Source: Motiliproteus sediminis (GTDB lineage Bacteria > Pseudomonadota > Gammaproteobacteria > Pseudomonadales > Balneatricaceae). Taken from it: a stretch of DNA of 64,000 nt. The notes beneath the pieces were generated by a model. It worked only from the letters and a program-made list of their open reading frames with translations. It did not search any database and was not told where the DNA came from. Location of the stretch: NCBI RefSeq assembly GCF_017912535.1, contig NZ_JAERQK010000002.1, forward strand, positions 124,001 through 188,000. The letters are read 5' to 3'. The position numbers and the translations under genes are program-made. Positions 1 to 8,836 of this stretch are shown in pieces (positions within the stretch are counted from its first letter, which is position 1; each line of letters opens with the position of its first letter).

Positions 1-958
1 GGCGGGGCAGGTCGATCATCAGGGTGCGGGCCATCAGCGGCATATTGCGCAGGAAATAATCGCCGGCCCGTGCCCGGGTTTCCGGTTCCGGGTCAAGCAT
101 ACCCGCAAGCACGCGGGCGAACTCCTGCGGCAATCCCAACGAGGTAGGCGGAATAGCCCGGTAGCCAAAGCGGCAGGACTGGCCAGAAGCCAAGGCGTAG
201 AGGGTTCCCGCCGCACCCTGCTCGTCAAAGCGTGGAGACGACAGGGCGCCATTAAGCTGTTCCTGACCGATAAAATAGACGTCGCCCAGACGGGCGTTGG
301 TGTTCTGCAGGTCACCGGACATCAGCTCCATCACGCTGCTGGCGATAGGCTGGCCGTTTTCATCGAGCTGCGCGAATACCGACGAACCCCAGTCGATCAA
401 CGCAATCTCTTCACTGGCGGGGTCAAACACCACATTGGAGGGTTTGATATCACCGTGCACCAGCGGCCGGCGCGCTTTGACGCTGTCCCCGCGCAACGCC
501 CGCAGAATCGTTGCCAGCTGATCGGCAATATGCACAATCGACCGTGGCGACAACGGCCCCTCTCGCAGCGACAGCAGCTCAAGATCCAGCCCGCGCGCGC
601 GCTCCATCACCAGAATGGCCTGCCGCCGAATACGCTGAAACTGCACCAACCGCGGCACCCGGGCGTGATCCACCTGCCCCAGCATGAACGCCTCCTCTTC
701 CAGGCGATCCTGCACATGCTGCGGCAGGGTGATACGGGAGAACTTGAACACATACTCGCGGCCGCCCGGACTGACACCGCCGAACACGAATCCGAACGCC
801 CCCTTGCCGATCATCTCGATGCGAGAATACCCGAGCTGCTCCAGCTGCTCCTGGCATAGACAGACCCAGTTCTTCAGCTTCTGGGCGTCGTCATGGCTGA
901 GCAGGTAGATCGACTGCTCTTCGGGAATGTAAAACTGCTGCAGGTTAGGCTTGTCCAT
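1..958 (-). CDS. Hanks-type serine/threonine protein kinase, partial (C-terminus beyond left edge)
   Basis: An open frame of at least 319 codons runs off the left edge. The start is the ATG at 956-958, with a GAGGT ribosome site six bases upstream. A eukaryotic-like kinase domain is readable: glycine-rich loop GKGAFGFVF near residues 51-59, ATP-binding lysine K72 in VFKFS, catalytic loop HGDIKPSN with D170, and a metal-binding DWG (D189) in place of DFG. It should phosphorylate Ser/Thr; the substrate is unknown. It lies 62 bases downstream of the bkd operon on the same strand, with a stable hairpin between, so it may receive read-through transcription. The kinase class is secure; any link to the dehydrogenase is inference. 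Confidence 0.88.
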   Translation of the reverse strand, partial: MDKPNLQQFYIPEEQSIYLLSHDDAQKLKNWVCLCQEQLEQLGYSRIEMIGKGAFGFVFGGVSPGGREYVFKFSRITLPQHVQDRLEEEAFMLGQVDHARVPRLVQFQRIRRQAILVMERARGLDLELLSLREGPLSPRSIVHIADQLATILRALRGDSVKARRPLVHGDIKPSNVVFDPASEEIALIDWGSSVFAQLDENGQPIASSVMELMSGDLQNTNARLGDVYFIGQEQLNGALSSPRFDEQGAAGTLYALASGQSCRFGYRAIPPTSLGLPQEFARVLAGMLDPEPETRARAGDYFLRNMPLMARTLMIDLPR

Positions 959-983
959 CAACACCTCAGCACCAACAAAGGGG

Positions 984-1005
984 AACGAGGGCCGAAGCCC
1001 TCGCT
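984..1005 (-). terminator. Stem-loop after bkdB with a UUCG tetraloop
   Basis: Read on the minus strand, a 7-bp perfect stem CGAGGGC/GCCCTCG encloses TTCG, the extra-stable C(UUCG)G loop. It falls between the bkdB stop and the kinase start. Only a weak pyrimidine tract (TTCCCCTTT) follows, so it may be a partial terminator or an mRNA 3' end stabiliser. Confidence 0.5.
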
Positions 1006-1020
1006 GACGATGCTACCTCA

Positions 1021-2610
1021 TCAGGCCAGATCCAGCAGCATGGATGCCGGGTCCTCCAGATAGGACTGCCACAGGCCACTGAAGCGTGCGATGGTACCGC
1101 CATCGATCACCCGGTGATCGCCCGACCAACTGATATTCATGATCGAGCGCGCCACCACCTGGCCACTTTCATCAAAGCGCGGCAGCTGCTGGGTTTTACC
1201 CAACGCCACGATCGCCACCTCCGGTGCATTGATTACCGGCACCGAGTAGGTGCCACCCAGCGCACCGATGTTAGAGATACTGATGGTTCCACCGCTCAGA
1301 TCCTCCTGCGCCACCCGCCCGCTGCGCGCCGCTTCGGTGATACGCTGCACTTCTGCCGCTATCTCCAGCACGCTGAGGGTCTCCACCCGCTTGATGTTAG
1401 GCACCAACAGACCGATCTTGCTGTCCACCGCCATGCCGATGTTGCAGTGAGGCAGGTAATGGATCTCGGTGCAATCGTCGTTGACCCGACTATTAAGAAT
1501 CGGGAACTGCTGCACCGCCAACGCCAGCGCCTTCATGATGAACGGCATCAGGGTCAACCGCACCCCTTGCGCTTCCGCTTTGGGTTTCAGCTGCTGCCGT
1601 AGGGCCAGTAACGCGGTTACGTCCACCTCGTCACCGTAGGTAAAGTGCGGAATGGTAGAGGTAGACAGCACCATCTGCCGGGCCATCGCCGCCTTGATCC
1701 CCTTAATCGGCTCCACCCGAATCTCAGCATCTGCCGCGGCTGGTTTGCTAGCAGCCGATTGCGCCGGCACCGTTGCCGCGCTCTCCTCTTTGCCCGGCAG
1801 CTCACCGACAAAGCGCAGAATATCCTCCTTCAGCACCCGACCGTCGCGACCGGAACCAGGCACCGCAGCGATATCGATCTGGTGTTCACGGGCAATGCGA
1901 CGCACCGCGGGACTGGCCAGCGCCTTGCCGTTGCGACCGCTGGTAACCGTTGCCGAACACACACCGGAACTCGCCGCGGGAGTGGCCTTGGCCGCAGCCG
2001 GAGTGGCCTGCGGGGCGGTTGCCGCAGCGTCATCGGGGCGCAGCGCAAACAGCGGCGCATGCACCTTGGCGATCTCGCCCTGGGCGTGATACAGCTTGGT
2101 GATAACGCCGTTATTATGCGCCGGGATCTGCACCACCGCCTTATCGGTCATCAGCTCCACCAGCGGCTGATCCTCGCTGATGCGATCGCCCTCAGCGACC
2201 AGCCACTCGACCACCTCGCACTCGACGATCCCTTCGCCAATATCCGGCAGAATAAAATCCTCATCCGCGTGCCCTGTCGCCGCGGTCGCCACAGGCTCAG
2301 CTTGCGGCGTCTCTGCGGCCGTGACTCTGCGGTCGGTGTCCGGTCTGTGCGTCGGCTCGTCAGCGCCTGCCGCATCGGTTTCCACCGCAAACAGCGGAGC
2401 ATGCACCTTAGCGGTGTCACCCTGCCGGTAATAAAGCTTGGTGACCCTGCCTGCGAACGGCGCGGGTATCTGCACCAGCGCCTTGTCGGTCATTACGTCA
2501 GCAACCGGCTGGTCTTCGTCAATCTGCTCGCCCTCAGCGATCAGCCATTCGACCAGCTCGCACTCGACGATCCCTTCGCCAATATCCGGCAGAATAAAAT
2601 CTCTGATCAT
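1021..2610 (-). CDS. bkdB: Branched-chain 2-oxoacid dehydrogenase E2 (dihydrolipoyl acyltransferase), two lipoyl domains
   Basis: A 529-residue E2 core subunit that transfers the acyl group from E1 to CoA in leucine, isoleucine and valine breakdown. Two lipoyl domains each begin with the same ILPDIGEGIVEC stretch and carry lipoylated lysines in MTDKA (K43 and K157). Ala/Pro-rich linkers lead to a peripheral subunit-binding domain (ASPAVRRIAREH near 230) and the catalytic domain, with H499 and D503 in DHRVIDGG. Many bacterial BkdB proteins have one lipoyl domain, so two is a variant. It is the last gene of an E1alpha-E1beta-E2 operon, 12 bases after E1beta. No E3 (lpd) gene is nearby. A related acetyltransferase such as pyruvate dehydrogenase E2 is less likely because E1 is split into alpha and beta subunits of the Bkd type. 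Confidence 0.93.
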   Translation of the reverse strand: MIRDFILPDIGEGIVECELVEWLIAEGEQIDEDQPVADVMTDKALVQIPAPFAGRVTKLYYRQGDTAKVHAPLFAVETDAAGADEPTHRPDTDRRVTAAETPQAEPVATAATGHADEDFILPDIGEGIVECEVVEWLVAEGDRISEDQPLVELMTDKAVVQIPAHNNGVITKLYHAQGEIAKVHAPLFALRPDDAAATAPQATPAAAKATPAASSGVCSATVTSGRNGKALASPAVRRIAREHQIDIAAVPGSGRDGRVLKEDILRFVGELPGKEESAATVPAQSAASKPAAADAEIRVEPIKGIKAAMARQMVLSTSTIPHFTYGDEVDVTALLALRQQLKPKAEAQGVRLTLMPFIMKALALAVQQFPILNSRVNDDCTEIHYLPHCNIGMAVDSKIGLLVPNIKRVETLSVLEIAAEVQRITEAARSGRVAQEDLSGGTISISNIGALGGTYSVPVINAPEVAIVALGKTQQLPRFDESGQVVARSIMNISWSGDHRVIDGGTIARFSGLWQSYLEDPASMLLDLA

Positions 2611-2622
2611 CGTTGCGTCCCC

Positions 2623-3600
2623 CTAAAACTGCACACTGGCTTTAATCGCTTCGTAAACCTTGAGGTGGTCAGCCATGTACTCCTTCTCCAGCGCAAGCGG
2701 ATAGGGAGTATCAAGGCCGCACACCCGGGCAATGGGCGATTCCAGATAGAGGAAACAACGCTCCTGAATGGCCGCGGCGATTTCACCGGCAAAGCCACCG
2801 GTTAACGGTGCTTCGTGAGAGATCAGCAGGCGACCGGTCTTCTGCACCGACGCAGCCACCGTATCCACGTCCCAGGGCAGAATGGTACGCAGGTCGATCA
2901 GCTCGCAGGAAACGCCATCCTTGTCCGCCATCTCCGCGGCTTTTTCGATGATCTCCATCTGCGCACCCCAGGCCAGCAGAGTGATGTCGCTGCCTTCACG
3001 GGTCACCTCGGCTTCCCCCAGCGGCAGCTGGTAATCCTCTTCCGGTACCTCACCAACGGAGGCGCGGTAGATCCGCTTGGGTTCAAAGAACACCACCGGG
3101 TTGGGGTCACGGATCGACGCCAGCAGCAACCCCTTGGCCTGATGGGGATTGCGCGGCACCACCACCTTGAGCCCCGGAGTATGGGCAAAATAGGCTTCCG
3201 GCGACTGGGAATGGTAATGACCACCGGCGATACCGCCACCGTAGGGGGTTCGAATCGTCAGGCCACCGACATCGAACAGGTTCCCGGAGCGATAACGGAA
3301 CTTGGCCGACTCGTTCACGATCTGGTCAAAGGCAGGAAATATGTAGTCGGCAAACTGAATCTCCGCTACCGCCCTGGAGCCCTGAGCCGCCAGGCCATTG
3401 GCAAAGCCGATAATCCCCTGCTCCACCAGCGGGGTGTTGAAACAGCGATCACGACCGTATTTCTCCTGCAGGTGACTGGTGGCACGAAACACCCCGCCAA
3501 AGCTGCCCACATCCTCGCCAAAGCAGATCACTTTGTCGTCTGCCGCCATGGCGATATCAAGGGCGTTGTTGACCGCTTGAAGTAGATTCATTTTAGCCAT
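2623..3600 (-). CDS. bkdA2: Branched-chain 2-oxoacid dehydrogenase E1 beta subunit
   Basis: A 325-residue transketolase-like beta subunit that pairs with E1 alpha to decarboxylate branched-chain 2-oxoacids using thiamine diphosphate. It has the [14 protein letters not shown] region near the cofactor site, [14 protein letters not shown], and a C-terminal transketolase domain ([16 protein letters not shown]). The ATG at 3598-3600 is chosen over one 33 bases upstream because AGGGAGG sits seven bases before it. The start overlaps the end of the E1 alpha gene by eight bases, which implies translational coupling and equal subunit supply. Confidence 0.94.
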   Translation of the reverse strand: MAKMNLLQAVNNALDIAMAADDKVICFGEDVGSFGGVFRATSHLQEKYGRDRCFNTPLVEQGIIGFANGLAAQGSRAVAEIQFADYIFPAFDQIVNESAKFRYRSGNLFDVGGLTIRTPYGGGIAGGHYHSQSPEAYFAHTPGLKVVVPRNPHQAKGLLLASIRDPNPVVFFEPKRIYRASVGEVPEEDYQLPLGEAEVTREGSDITLLAWGAQMEIIEKAAEMADKDGVSCELIDLRTILPWDVDTVAASVQKTGRLLISHEAPLTGGFAGEIAAAIQERCFLYLESPIARVCGLDTPYPLALEKEYMADHLKVYEAIKASVQF

Positions 3601-4777
3601 GGTCGATCCTCCCTGATGTCTTGGGGTAGGCATCCGGGTAACGACGGATATGCGCTTTGAGTTGTTCCAACTGCTCGGTCAGATGGGCTGTCGGCTGGTC
3701 ATAGACGTCGGTGATCATCTCGTCCACCATCGGTGCCGGACGATGCTCGGCGGCCTTCAGCGCCTCCAGCACCGCTTGGCGCTCGCGCTCAAACAGGGCG
3801 CTATCTTCCTCCTCGCTCCACCACTTTCTCTTCAGCAGCCAGTTCTTGAAACGCACTAACGGGTCCTTTTCGCGCCACTTTTCCTCCTCTTTCTTGCTGC
3901 GATAACCCGAAGGGTCATCGGACGACGAATGCGCGGCCAGCCGATAGCTCATCGCCTCGATCAACACCGGCTCGTTCTCTTCGACTGCCAGGCGCCGCGC
4001 CTCTTGCATGGCAGCGTACACCGCCAGCACGTCATTGCCGTCAACCCGAATCGCGTGCATGCGATAGCCCAGCGCCCGCGGCGCGATGCCATCAGCGGCA
4101 AACTGTTCGCTCGACGGGGTGGAGATGGCATAGCCATTGTTGCGACAGAGAAAAATAACCGGAACCTTGAGCACCGACGCCATGTTGAGGGCGGCATGAA
4201 AATCGCCTTCAGATGCCGCGCCCTCACCAAACACAGTCACGGTGCAGCGCTTGTCGCCGGCCAGTTTCTGGCCGTAGGCGTAGCCGGTCGCTTGGGGGAT
4301 CTGGGTCGCCAAGGGGGACGAAATAGTCATGTAATGCAGCTGGCGGGAGCCGTAGTGAATCGGCATCTGCCGACCCTTGCCGTAATCCTGTTCGTTACTG
4401 AACAGCTGATTCATGAACTCGTCGAGGGTGAAACCACGGAACACCAGCGCACCCTGCTCACGGTACTGCGCCATGATCATGTCGTCGTCTTCAAGGGCGG
4501 CAGCAAAACCGACGGTGGTCGCTTCTTCACCGGTTGACTGCATGTAGAAACTGAGGCGTCCCTGACGCTGCGCTGCCAGCATGCGCTCATCGAGCACACG
4601 GGTACGGGCCATGGAACGGTAGATTTTCAGCGCGAGCGCCTGATCCAGATCCGGCACTTGGGCGCCCTTGTACGGGGTGCCGTCCTGCTTTACCACCTTG
4701 TAGGTGGGAATCTGAAGCTCGTCGCCACGCATGAACTCGAGCTGATGCACAGCCCGCTCTCTTGTTGCGGTACTCAT
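3593..4777 (-). CDS. bkdA1: Branched-chain 2-oxoacid dehydrogenase E1 alpha subunit
   Basis: A 394-residue thiamine diphosphate-binding subunit, first gene of the bkd operon. The cofactor motif reads [14 protein letters not shown]...NN (GEG in place of the classical GDG). The loop [17 protein letters not shown] matches the region that carries the regulatory phosphoserines in mitochondrial E1 alpha; this is family knowledge, and phosphorylation here is not shown. The start has GAGG five bases upstream. Transcription should begin at the promoter at 4869-4897, leaving a leader of roughly 85 bases. A pyruvate dehydrogenase-type E1 alpha is the alternative, but the length and the E2 partner favour Bkd. 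Confidence 0.93.
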   Translation of the reverse strand: MSTATRERAVHQLEFMRGDELQIPTYKVVKQDGTPYKGAQVPDLDQALALKIYRSMARTRVLDERMLAAQRQGRLSFYMQSTGEEATTVGFAAALEDDDMIMAQYREQGALVFRGFTLDEFMNQLFSNEQDYGKGRQMPIHYGSRQLHYMTISSPLATQIPQATGYAYGQKLAGDKRCTVTVFGEGAASEGDFHAALNMASVLKVPVIFLCRNNGYAISTPSSEQFAADGIAPRALGYRMHAIRVDGNDVLAVYAAMQEARRLAVEENEPVLIEAMSYRLAAHSSSDDPSGYRSKKEEEKWREKDPLVRFKNWLLKRKWWSEEEDSALFERERQAVLEALKAAEHRPAPMVDEMITDVYDQPTAHLTEQLEQLKAHIRRYPDAYPKTSGRIDHG

Positions 4778-4868
4778 AGCTACCTCATTCTTTTTATTAG
4801 AATGTTGTGCTGATGCCTCTTGTGGAGGCGCACTGTTAATATAGTTGCTGCCCGGTAGAGCAGCGGAT

Positions 4869-4897
4869 GTTATACCGCACCTTTACGTAAACGTAAA
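4869..4897 (-). promoter_or_regulatory. bkd promoter with overlapping 16-base palindromic operator
   Basis: On the minus strand a -35 TTTACG (4892-4897) is separated by exactly 17 bases from a -10 TATAAC (4869-4874). A perfect inverted repeat TTTACGT-AA-ACGTAAA (4882-4897) covers the -35 and the start of the spacer. A site placed this way suits a repressor, or a MerR-family regulator acting on the spacer. From memory it resembles the LiuR motif of branched-chain amino acid genes in Proteobacteria; that identification is inference. Confidence 0.72.
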
Positions 4898-5007
4898 CTA
4901 CCAATCCCGCCGACCGCCGTCACCGTATTGCCATCTTGCTGGCACCAAACCGTCATCAAAACTCCTTAATCTGGGCGCGATTGCCAAGCAACCGCTGGAG
5001 TTTAAGC

Positions 5008-6759
5008 GTGATTCAGGTTGAGCAGATGGTGGCTGACAAAGCCCCGGATTTCATGGCCCGCAGTCCGTTGATTACCCGCCCGACGCTGGGGCTGCTGCGA
5101 AAGCTGTTTCATGAGCGGGAGGTCAATCGGTTCCTGCGCCAGCACGAGGACTGTCACGGCTTCGATTTCATTGACCGGGTGCTGGAGCATTTCAATTTCA
5201 CCTATCAGGCCAGTCAGGTCGACCGGCGTAACATTCCCGCCACCGGCCGCGTGCTGATCATCGCCAACCACCCGCTGGGAGCGCTCGACGGTCTGGCGTT
5301 GCTGCGTCTGATCGGCGAGATTCGCGCGGATGTGCGGATCGTTGCCAACGAGCTGTTGATGGGGTTTGATCAGTTGCAGAATCTGTTTCTGCCGGTCGAC
5401 AACCTCAAACGGCGCACACCGCGTGCGCAGCTGAAAGCGATCAGCGCCTGTCTGCAGCGTGAAGAAGCGGTGATTATCTTTCCGGCTGGAGAAGTGTCGC
5501 GACTGTCACCAGCCGGTATCCGCGACCGGGCCTGGAACAGCAGCTATCTGAAAATTGCCCACAAGAACAATTCGCCGTTGCTGCCGATTCACGTGGGTGG
5601 CCGCAACTCCTGGCTGTTTTACACCAGTTCGACCCTCTACCGCCCGCTGGCGTCGCTGCTGCTGGCCCACGAAATGTTCAGCCAGCGCAACCGCCAGATT
5701 CCGATCCGAGTCGGACAACCCATTGCGGTCAGCGAACTTGACCGGATGCCGCTGGGAACTAAAGAGAAGAACAAGCTGGTGCGGCGTCATCTCTACCGCA
5801 TCGCCCGTGGCAAAAAACCACTGATAAAGACCGAAAAAACCATTGCCCACCCGCAAAACCGCCAACGGTTGCGGGCTGAGCTGAAGCTGGCCCAGCGCTT
5901 GGGAGAAACCAGCGACGGCAAGCAGATTCTGTTGTTTGACTACCGCGAAGACTCCGCAGTAATGCGCGAACTGGGGCGATTGCGAGAGGAGGCGTTCCGC
6001 CAGGTGGGTGAAGGGACCGGGCAGAAAAGCGACCTGGATCGTTACGACCGCCACTACCGCCATCTGATCCTCTGGGACGACGAGGATCTGGAGATTGCCG
6101 GCGCCTACCGCATCGGCGAATCCTGGCAACTGCTGGACGGCCCCAACAAACGCTGGCTCTACAGCGCAGAGCTGTTCGATTACAGTCGCGACATGGTCCC
6201 CTTTTTTGAACAGGGGATCGAACTCGGCCGCAGTTTCGTGCAACCCCGCTACTGGGGCCGCCGCAGTCTGGACTACCTGTGGTACGGCATCGGCGCCTAT
6301 CTACGCGCCAACCCCCAGGTGCGCTACATGTTTGGCCCGGTCAGCCTGTCGGCCCAATACCCGCAGCTGGCCCGTGACCTGCTGGTCTATTTTTACCGGC
6401 TTTACTTTCCCGACCGCGAGCGGTTGGCGCGCTCCTTCACGCCTTACCAGCACGATGACGCCAATCTGGAACTGATCATACCGCTGTTTAGCGGTGACGA
6501 TTATGAAGCCGATTTCAAAACCCTGCGCCAGCAGCTGCACCATCTGGGCGTCGCAGTGCCGACCCTCTACAAACAGTACAGCGAACTGTGCGAAGAGGGC
6601 GGCGTTCGTTTTCTTGATTTCGGTGTCGATGCCGACTTCGGCTTCTGCGTTGACGGCCTGGTGCTGGTGGATCTGGAGCGGGTAAAAGCGCACAAACGGC
6701 AACGATATCTGGGCGAGCTGCCTACAACGGCTTCTCCAGAAACAGCGCCTGCCCCATGA
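5008..6759 (+). CDS. OlsF-like bifunctional acyltransferase (PlsC-like domain plus GNAT-like domain)
   Basis: A 583-residue fusion. The N-terminal half is a lysophospholipid acyltransferase-like domain of the putative hemolysin type: NHPLGALDG with H88 and D94, then FPAGEVSR. The C-terminal half, from about residue 300, resembles the OlsB-type N-acyltransferase (RLREEAFRQVGEGTG, YDRHYRHLIL). In OlsF proteins the second domain N-acylates ornithine or a related amino acid and the first adds the O-linked fatty acid, giving phosphorus-free membrane aminolipids. The GTG at 5008 is preferred to an upstream TTG because GGAG lies seven bases before it. The 3' end overlaps the convergent GNAT gene by 38 bases. 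The actual head-group amino acid cannot be told from sequence. Confidence 0.8.
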   Translation: MIQVEQMVADKAPDFMARSPLITRPTLGLLRKLFHEREVNRFLRQHEDCHGFDFIDRVLEHFNFTYQASQVDRRNIPATGRVLIIANHPLGALDGLALLRLIGEIRADVRIVANELLMGFDQLQNLFLPVDNLKRRTPRAQLKAISACLQREEAVIIFPAGEVSRLSPAGIRDRAWNSSYLKIAHKNNSPLLPIHVGGRNSWLFYTSSTLYRPLASLLLAHEMFSQRNRQIPIRVGQPIAVSELDRMPLGTKEKNKLVRRHLYRIARGKKPLIKTEKTIAHPQNRQRLRAELKLAQRLGETSDGKQILLFDYREDSAVMRELGRLREEAFRQVGEGTGQKSDLDRYDRHYRHLILWDDEDLEIAGAYRIGESWQLLDGPNKRWLYSAELFDYSRDMVPFFEQGIELGRSFVQPRYWGRRSLDYLWYGIGAYLRANPQVRYMFGPVSLSAQYPQLARDLLVYFYRLYFPDRERLARSFTPYQHDDANLELIIPLFSGDDYEADFKTLRQQLHHLGVAVPTLYKQYSELCEEGGVRFLDFGVDADFGFCVDGLVLVDLERVKAHKRQRYLGELPTTASPETAPAP

Positions 6760-7204
6760 GCGGATCCAGCTCATAGGCGGCAAATCCGGCTTCAGCATAA
6801 GCCTGCCGCGCCGCCTGGTTGCCGGACAGCACCTCCAGCGTTACCTTGCAGCACCCCCGTTGCCGGGCGATTTCCTCGACCTGCTGCAACAGCGCCTGCG
6901 CGAGCCCTCGTCGGCGATAAGCGGGCAGAACCGCCAGGTCATGCAGGTTGATCAGCGGCTGGCAGGCAAAGGTGGAGAATCCCTGAAAGCAGTTCGCCAG
7001 TCCTGCCGGCTGCTGGTCAACATAAGCCAGCAGGCTGAACGCCCCCGGCTGCTGCGCCAGCGCAGCTACTACTCTATCCCGCACCCTTTGCGACAACGCT
7101 TTGCCGCCGCCCATTGGATCCAGGGCGTAGGCATCAAGCAGAGCCACGATGGCATCAGCGTGATCCGGCCGCTCGTAATCCGCATTCACGATGGTCACCG
7201 ACAT
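6722..7204 (-). CDS. GNAT family N-acetyltransferase
   Basis: 160 residues, the usual length for a single GNAT domain. The acetyl-CoA pyrophosphate-binding motif is RRRGLAQALL after the strand LHDLAVLPAY, and the C-terminal LEVLSGNQAARQAYAEAGF is the typical motif B. It transfers an acetyl group to an amine; the substrate is unknown. It converges on the OlsF-like gene with a 38-base antisense overlap. Confidence 0.88.
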   Translation of the reverse strand: MSVTIVNADYERPDHADAIVALLDAYALDPMGGGKALSQRVRDRVVAALAQQPGAFSLLAYVDQQPAGLANCFQGFSTFACQPLINLHDLAVLPAYRRRGLAQALLQQVEEIARQRGCCKVTLEVLSGNQAARQAYAEAGFAAYELDPLMGQALFLEKPL

Positions 7205-7366
7205 TGTCTATATCCCCTTATGAAAAACCGGATCACGCCGCCAGATCGCTGCGCTCAGCGCCGCAGCGGCACCCACTCAAGCCCAACGCCCGTTTGGCCT
7301 TTGCCTGCCGAGGGCACCCCGCTGACACTACACTCAAACCGGACAGGAGACCTCTGGGAGGCCATT

Positions 7367-7921
7367 ATGAACCGGGAACAGCTTAAACAGGATATTCGCA
7401 CCCATGAAGGGGTGATCAATCATCTCTACCAGGACACCCGCGGCAACGCCACCATCGGCGTAGGGCAACTGGTACCTGATGCCGCCTATGCCCGCACCCT
7501 GCCGCTGGTTCACCGCGATAACCGCCAGCCCGCGTCAGGCGAAGAGATCGATGCCGAGTATGCGCGCGTCATGGCGGAACCCCCGGCGATGGTGGCCTCG
7601 CGTTACCGATCCGCCACCGAGCTGATACTGCCGGACGACGAAATCGACAAGGTGCTCGACCAGCGAGTTGATGAATTCATGGCCGGCCTCAGCCGTCATC
7701 TTCCCGGTTTTGAGCAGTTTCCGGAAGGGGCACAGCAGGCGCTGCTGGATATGGCCTTCAATTTGGGTGTCGGCGGGCTAACGCGGAAATTCCCCAAGCT
7801 GATGCGTGCGGCCAAGCAGCAGGACTGGCAGACCTGTGCCGCTGAATGCAGCCGGCGCGGCATCGGCGATCAACGCAACGCCGCCACCCGGGCTCTGTTT
7901 GACGGCGCCTGTCGGGCCTGA
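7367..7921 (+). CDS. Phage-type lysozyme (glycoside hydrolase 24-like)
   Basis: 184 residues resembling T4-type endolysins. THEGVINHLYQDTRG and then NATIGVGQL give the catalytic triad E, D and T in the expected order near residues 14, 23 and 29. It should cut the muramic acid-glucosamine bond of peptidoglycan. There is no signal peptide and no holin, spanin or other phage gene beside it, so it is a lone domesticated lysozyme or one that needs an unseen export route. GGGAG lies six bases before the ATG. The enzyme class is likely; the physiological role is open. Confidence 0.8.
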   Translation: MNREQLKQDIRTHEGVINHLYQDTRGNATIGVGQLVPDAAYARTLPLVHRDNRQPASGEEIDAEYARVMAEPPAMVASRYRSATELILPDDEIDKVLDQRVDEFMAGLSRHLPGFEQFPEGAQQALLDMAFNLGVGGLTRKFPKLMRAAKQQDWQTCAAECSRRGIGDQRNAATRALFDGACRA

Positions 7922-8011
7922 GTCACAAGTTCCAGACAAACCACGGCACCGGTCGTGCATCGCCGCGGCGGCACGCCGGCAAACAGCTGAAACGGGAAAC
8001 GGGAAACGATC

Positions 8012-8404
8012 ATGCCGCAGACGTCGGGTTCGCCCGCAGTGCCGGGAAAGCTGACCGTCTTCTACGACGGTGCCTGCCCCGGCTGCCGCCGCGATCGCAA
8101 ACGCTATCAAGCCTGGGCCGGCGAAGCCGGGCGAGAGGTGGAGTGGTTCGATATTACCGGCCAGGAGCAATGGCTACGCCAGCACGGCATCGACCCGCAA
8201 CGGGCGCTGACGGAGCTGCACCTGATGGATGCCAACGGCCACATTCACGCCGAGCTGAACGCCTACATTCTGTTGATGCGACGCGTCCCGCGCCTGCGCC
8301 CGCTGGCGTGGCTGATCAGCCTGCCGCTGCTGCGCCCGCTGCTTGCCAGCCTCTATCACAGCATGGTGCGCCGCCGCTTGCGTCGCAGTGGCCGTTTGCC
8401 CTAG
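8012..8404 (+). CDS. DCC family thiol-disulfide oxidoreductase-like protein (DUF393)
   Basis: 130 residues with the family hallmark FYDGACPGC (D-x-x-C-x-x-C) close to the N-terminus, followed by a long helical segment rich in Leu and Arg. The family is thought to have a thioredoxin-like redox role on weak evidence. No signal peptide is seen. A GGGA repeat (acgggaaacgggaaacg) lies before the ATG. It ends three bases from the convergent gene at 8408. Confidence 0.82.
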   Translation: MPQTSGSPAVPGKLTVFYDGACPGCRRDRKRYQAWAGEAGREVEWFDITGQEQWLRQHGIDPQRALTELHLMDANGHIHAELNAYILLMRRVPRLRPLAWLISLPLLRPLLASLYHSMVRRRLRRSGRLP

Positions 8405-8407
8405 CGG

Positions 8408-8836
8408 CTATTTACAGCGCTGCGCCGCCGTCCGCAAACGCGCGGTAGCATCGACATCAAAGTGAGCGGATACCGGCACTGCCAACCCGGGCAAACGCAC
8501 AGAGACACCATCTTGCGAGGTGCGAATCAGGTCCAGCACCGGTGTTGCCGACAGGGTTACCCCCACATCCTGCACCGGTCCGAGCTTGAAAGCACGCAAG
8601 GTCACCGGCAGCAGTTGCGACTGGTTGCCGGCGCTGACTTCCAGCTCGGCACGCTCCGGAATCTGATGCTCATGGGGTACCTTTTCGAAGCGCAGATGGA
8701 GATCGGCCCCTCGAAAACAGCCAAAGGCGAACGTTGCGCCCTCTGCCACCTGAGCGTCCGTGGTTTTCACCGTCAGTGAAGCCGCCTCAGCAGTGAAGCT
8801 GAGCGCGGCGGTCAGAGCAATAAGATAGGTTTTCAA
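8408..8836 (-). CDS. Secreted protein of unknown function
   Basis: 142 residues starting with a clear signal peptide (KTYLIALTAALSFTAEA) and then a beta-rich sequence with two cysteines (FGCFRG and a near-terminal C). No family is recognised. The start is a TTG whose bases overlap the TGA of the preceding outer-membrane gene (TTTTGAAAA), so translation is probably coupled. The pair looks like one envelope operon. Confidence 0.62.
   Translation of the reverse strand: MKTYLIALTAALSFTAEAASLTVKTTDAQVAEGATFAFGCFRGADLHLRFEKVPHEHQIPERAELEVSAGNQSQLLPVTLRAFKLGPVQDVGVTLSATPVLDLIRTSQDGVSVRLPGLAVPVSAHFDVDATARLRTAAQRCK

Noticed and set aside
1645-2805. A 386-codon frame opposite bkdB
   Set aside because: Antisense shadow; its internal repeat only reflects the two lipoyl domains on the other strand.
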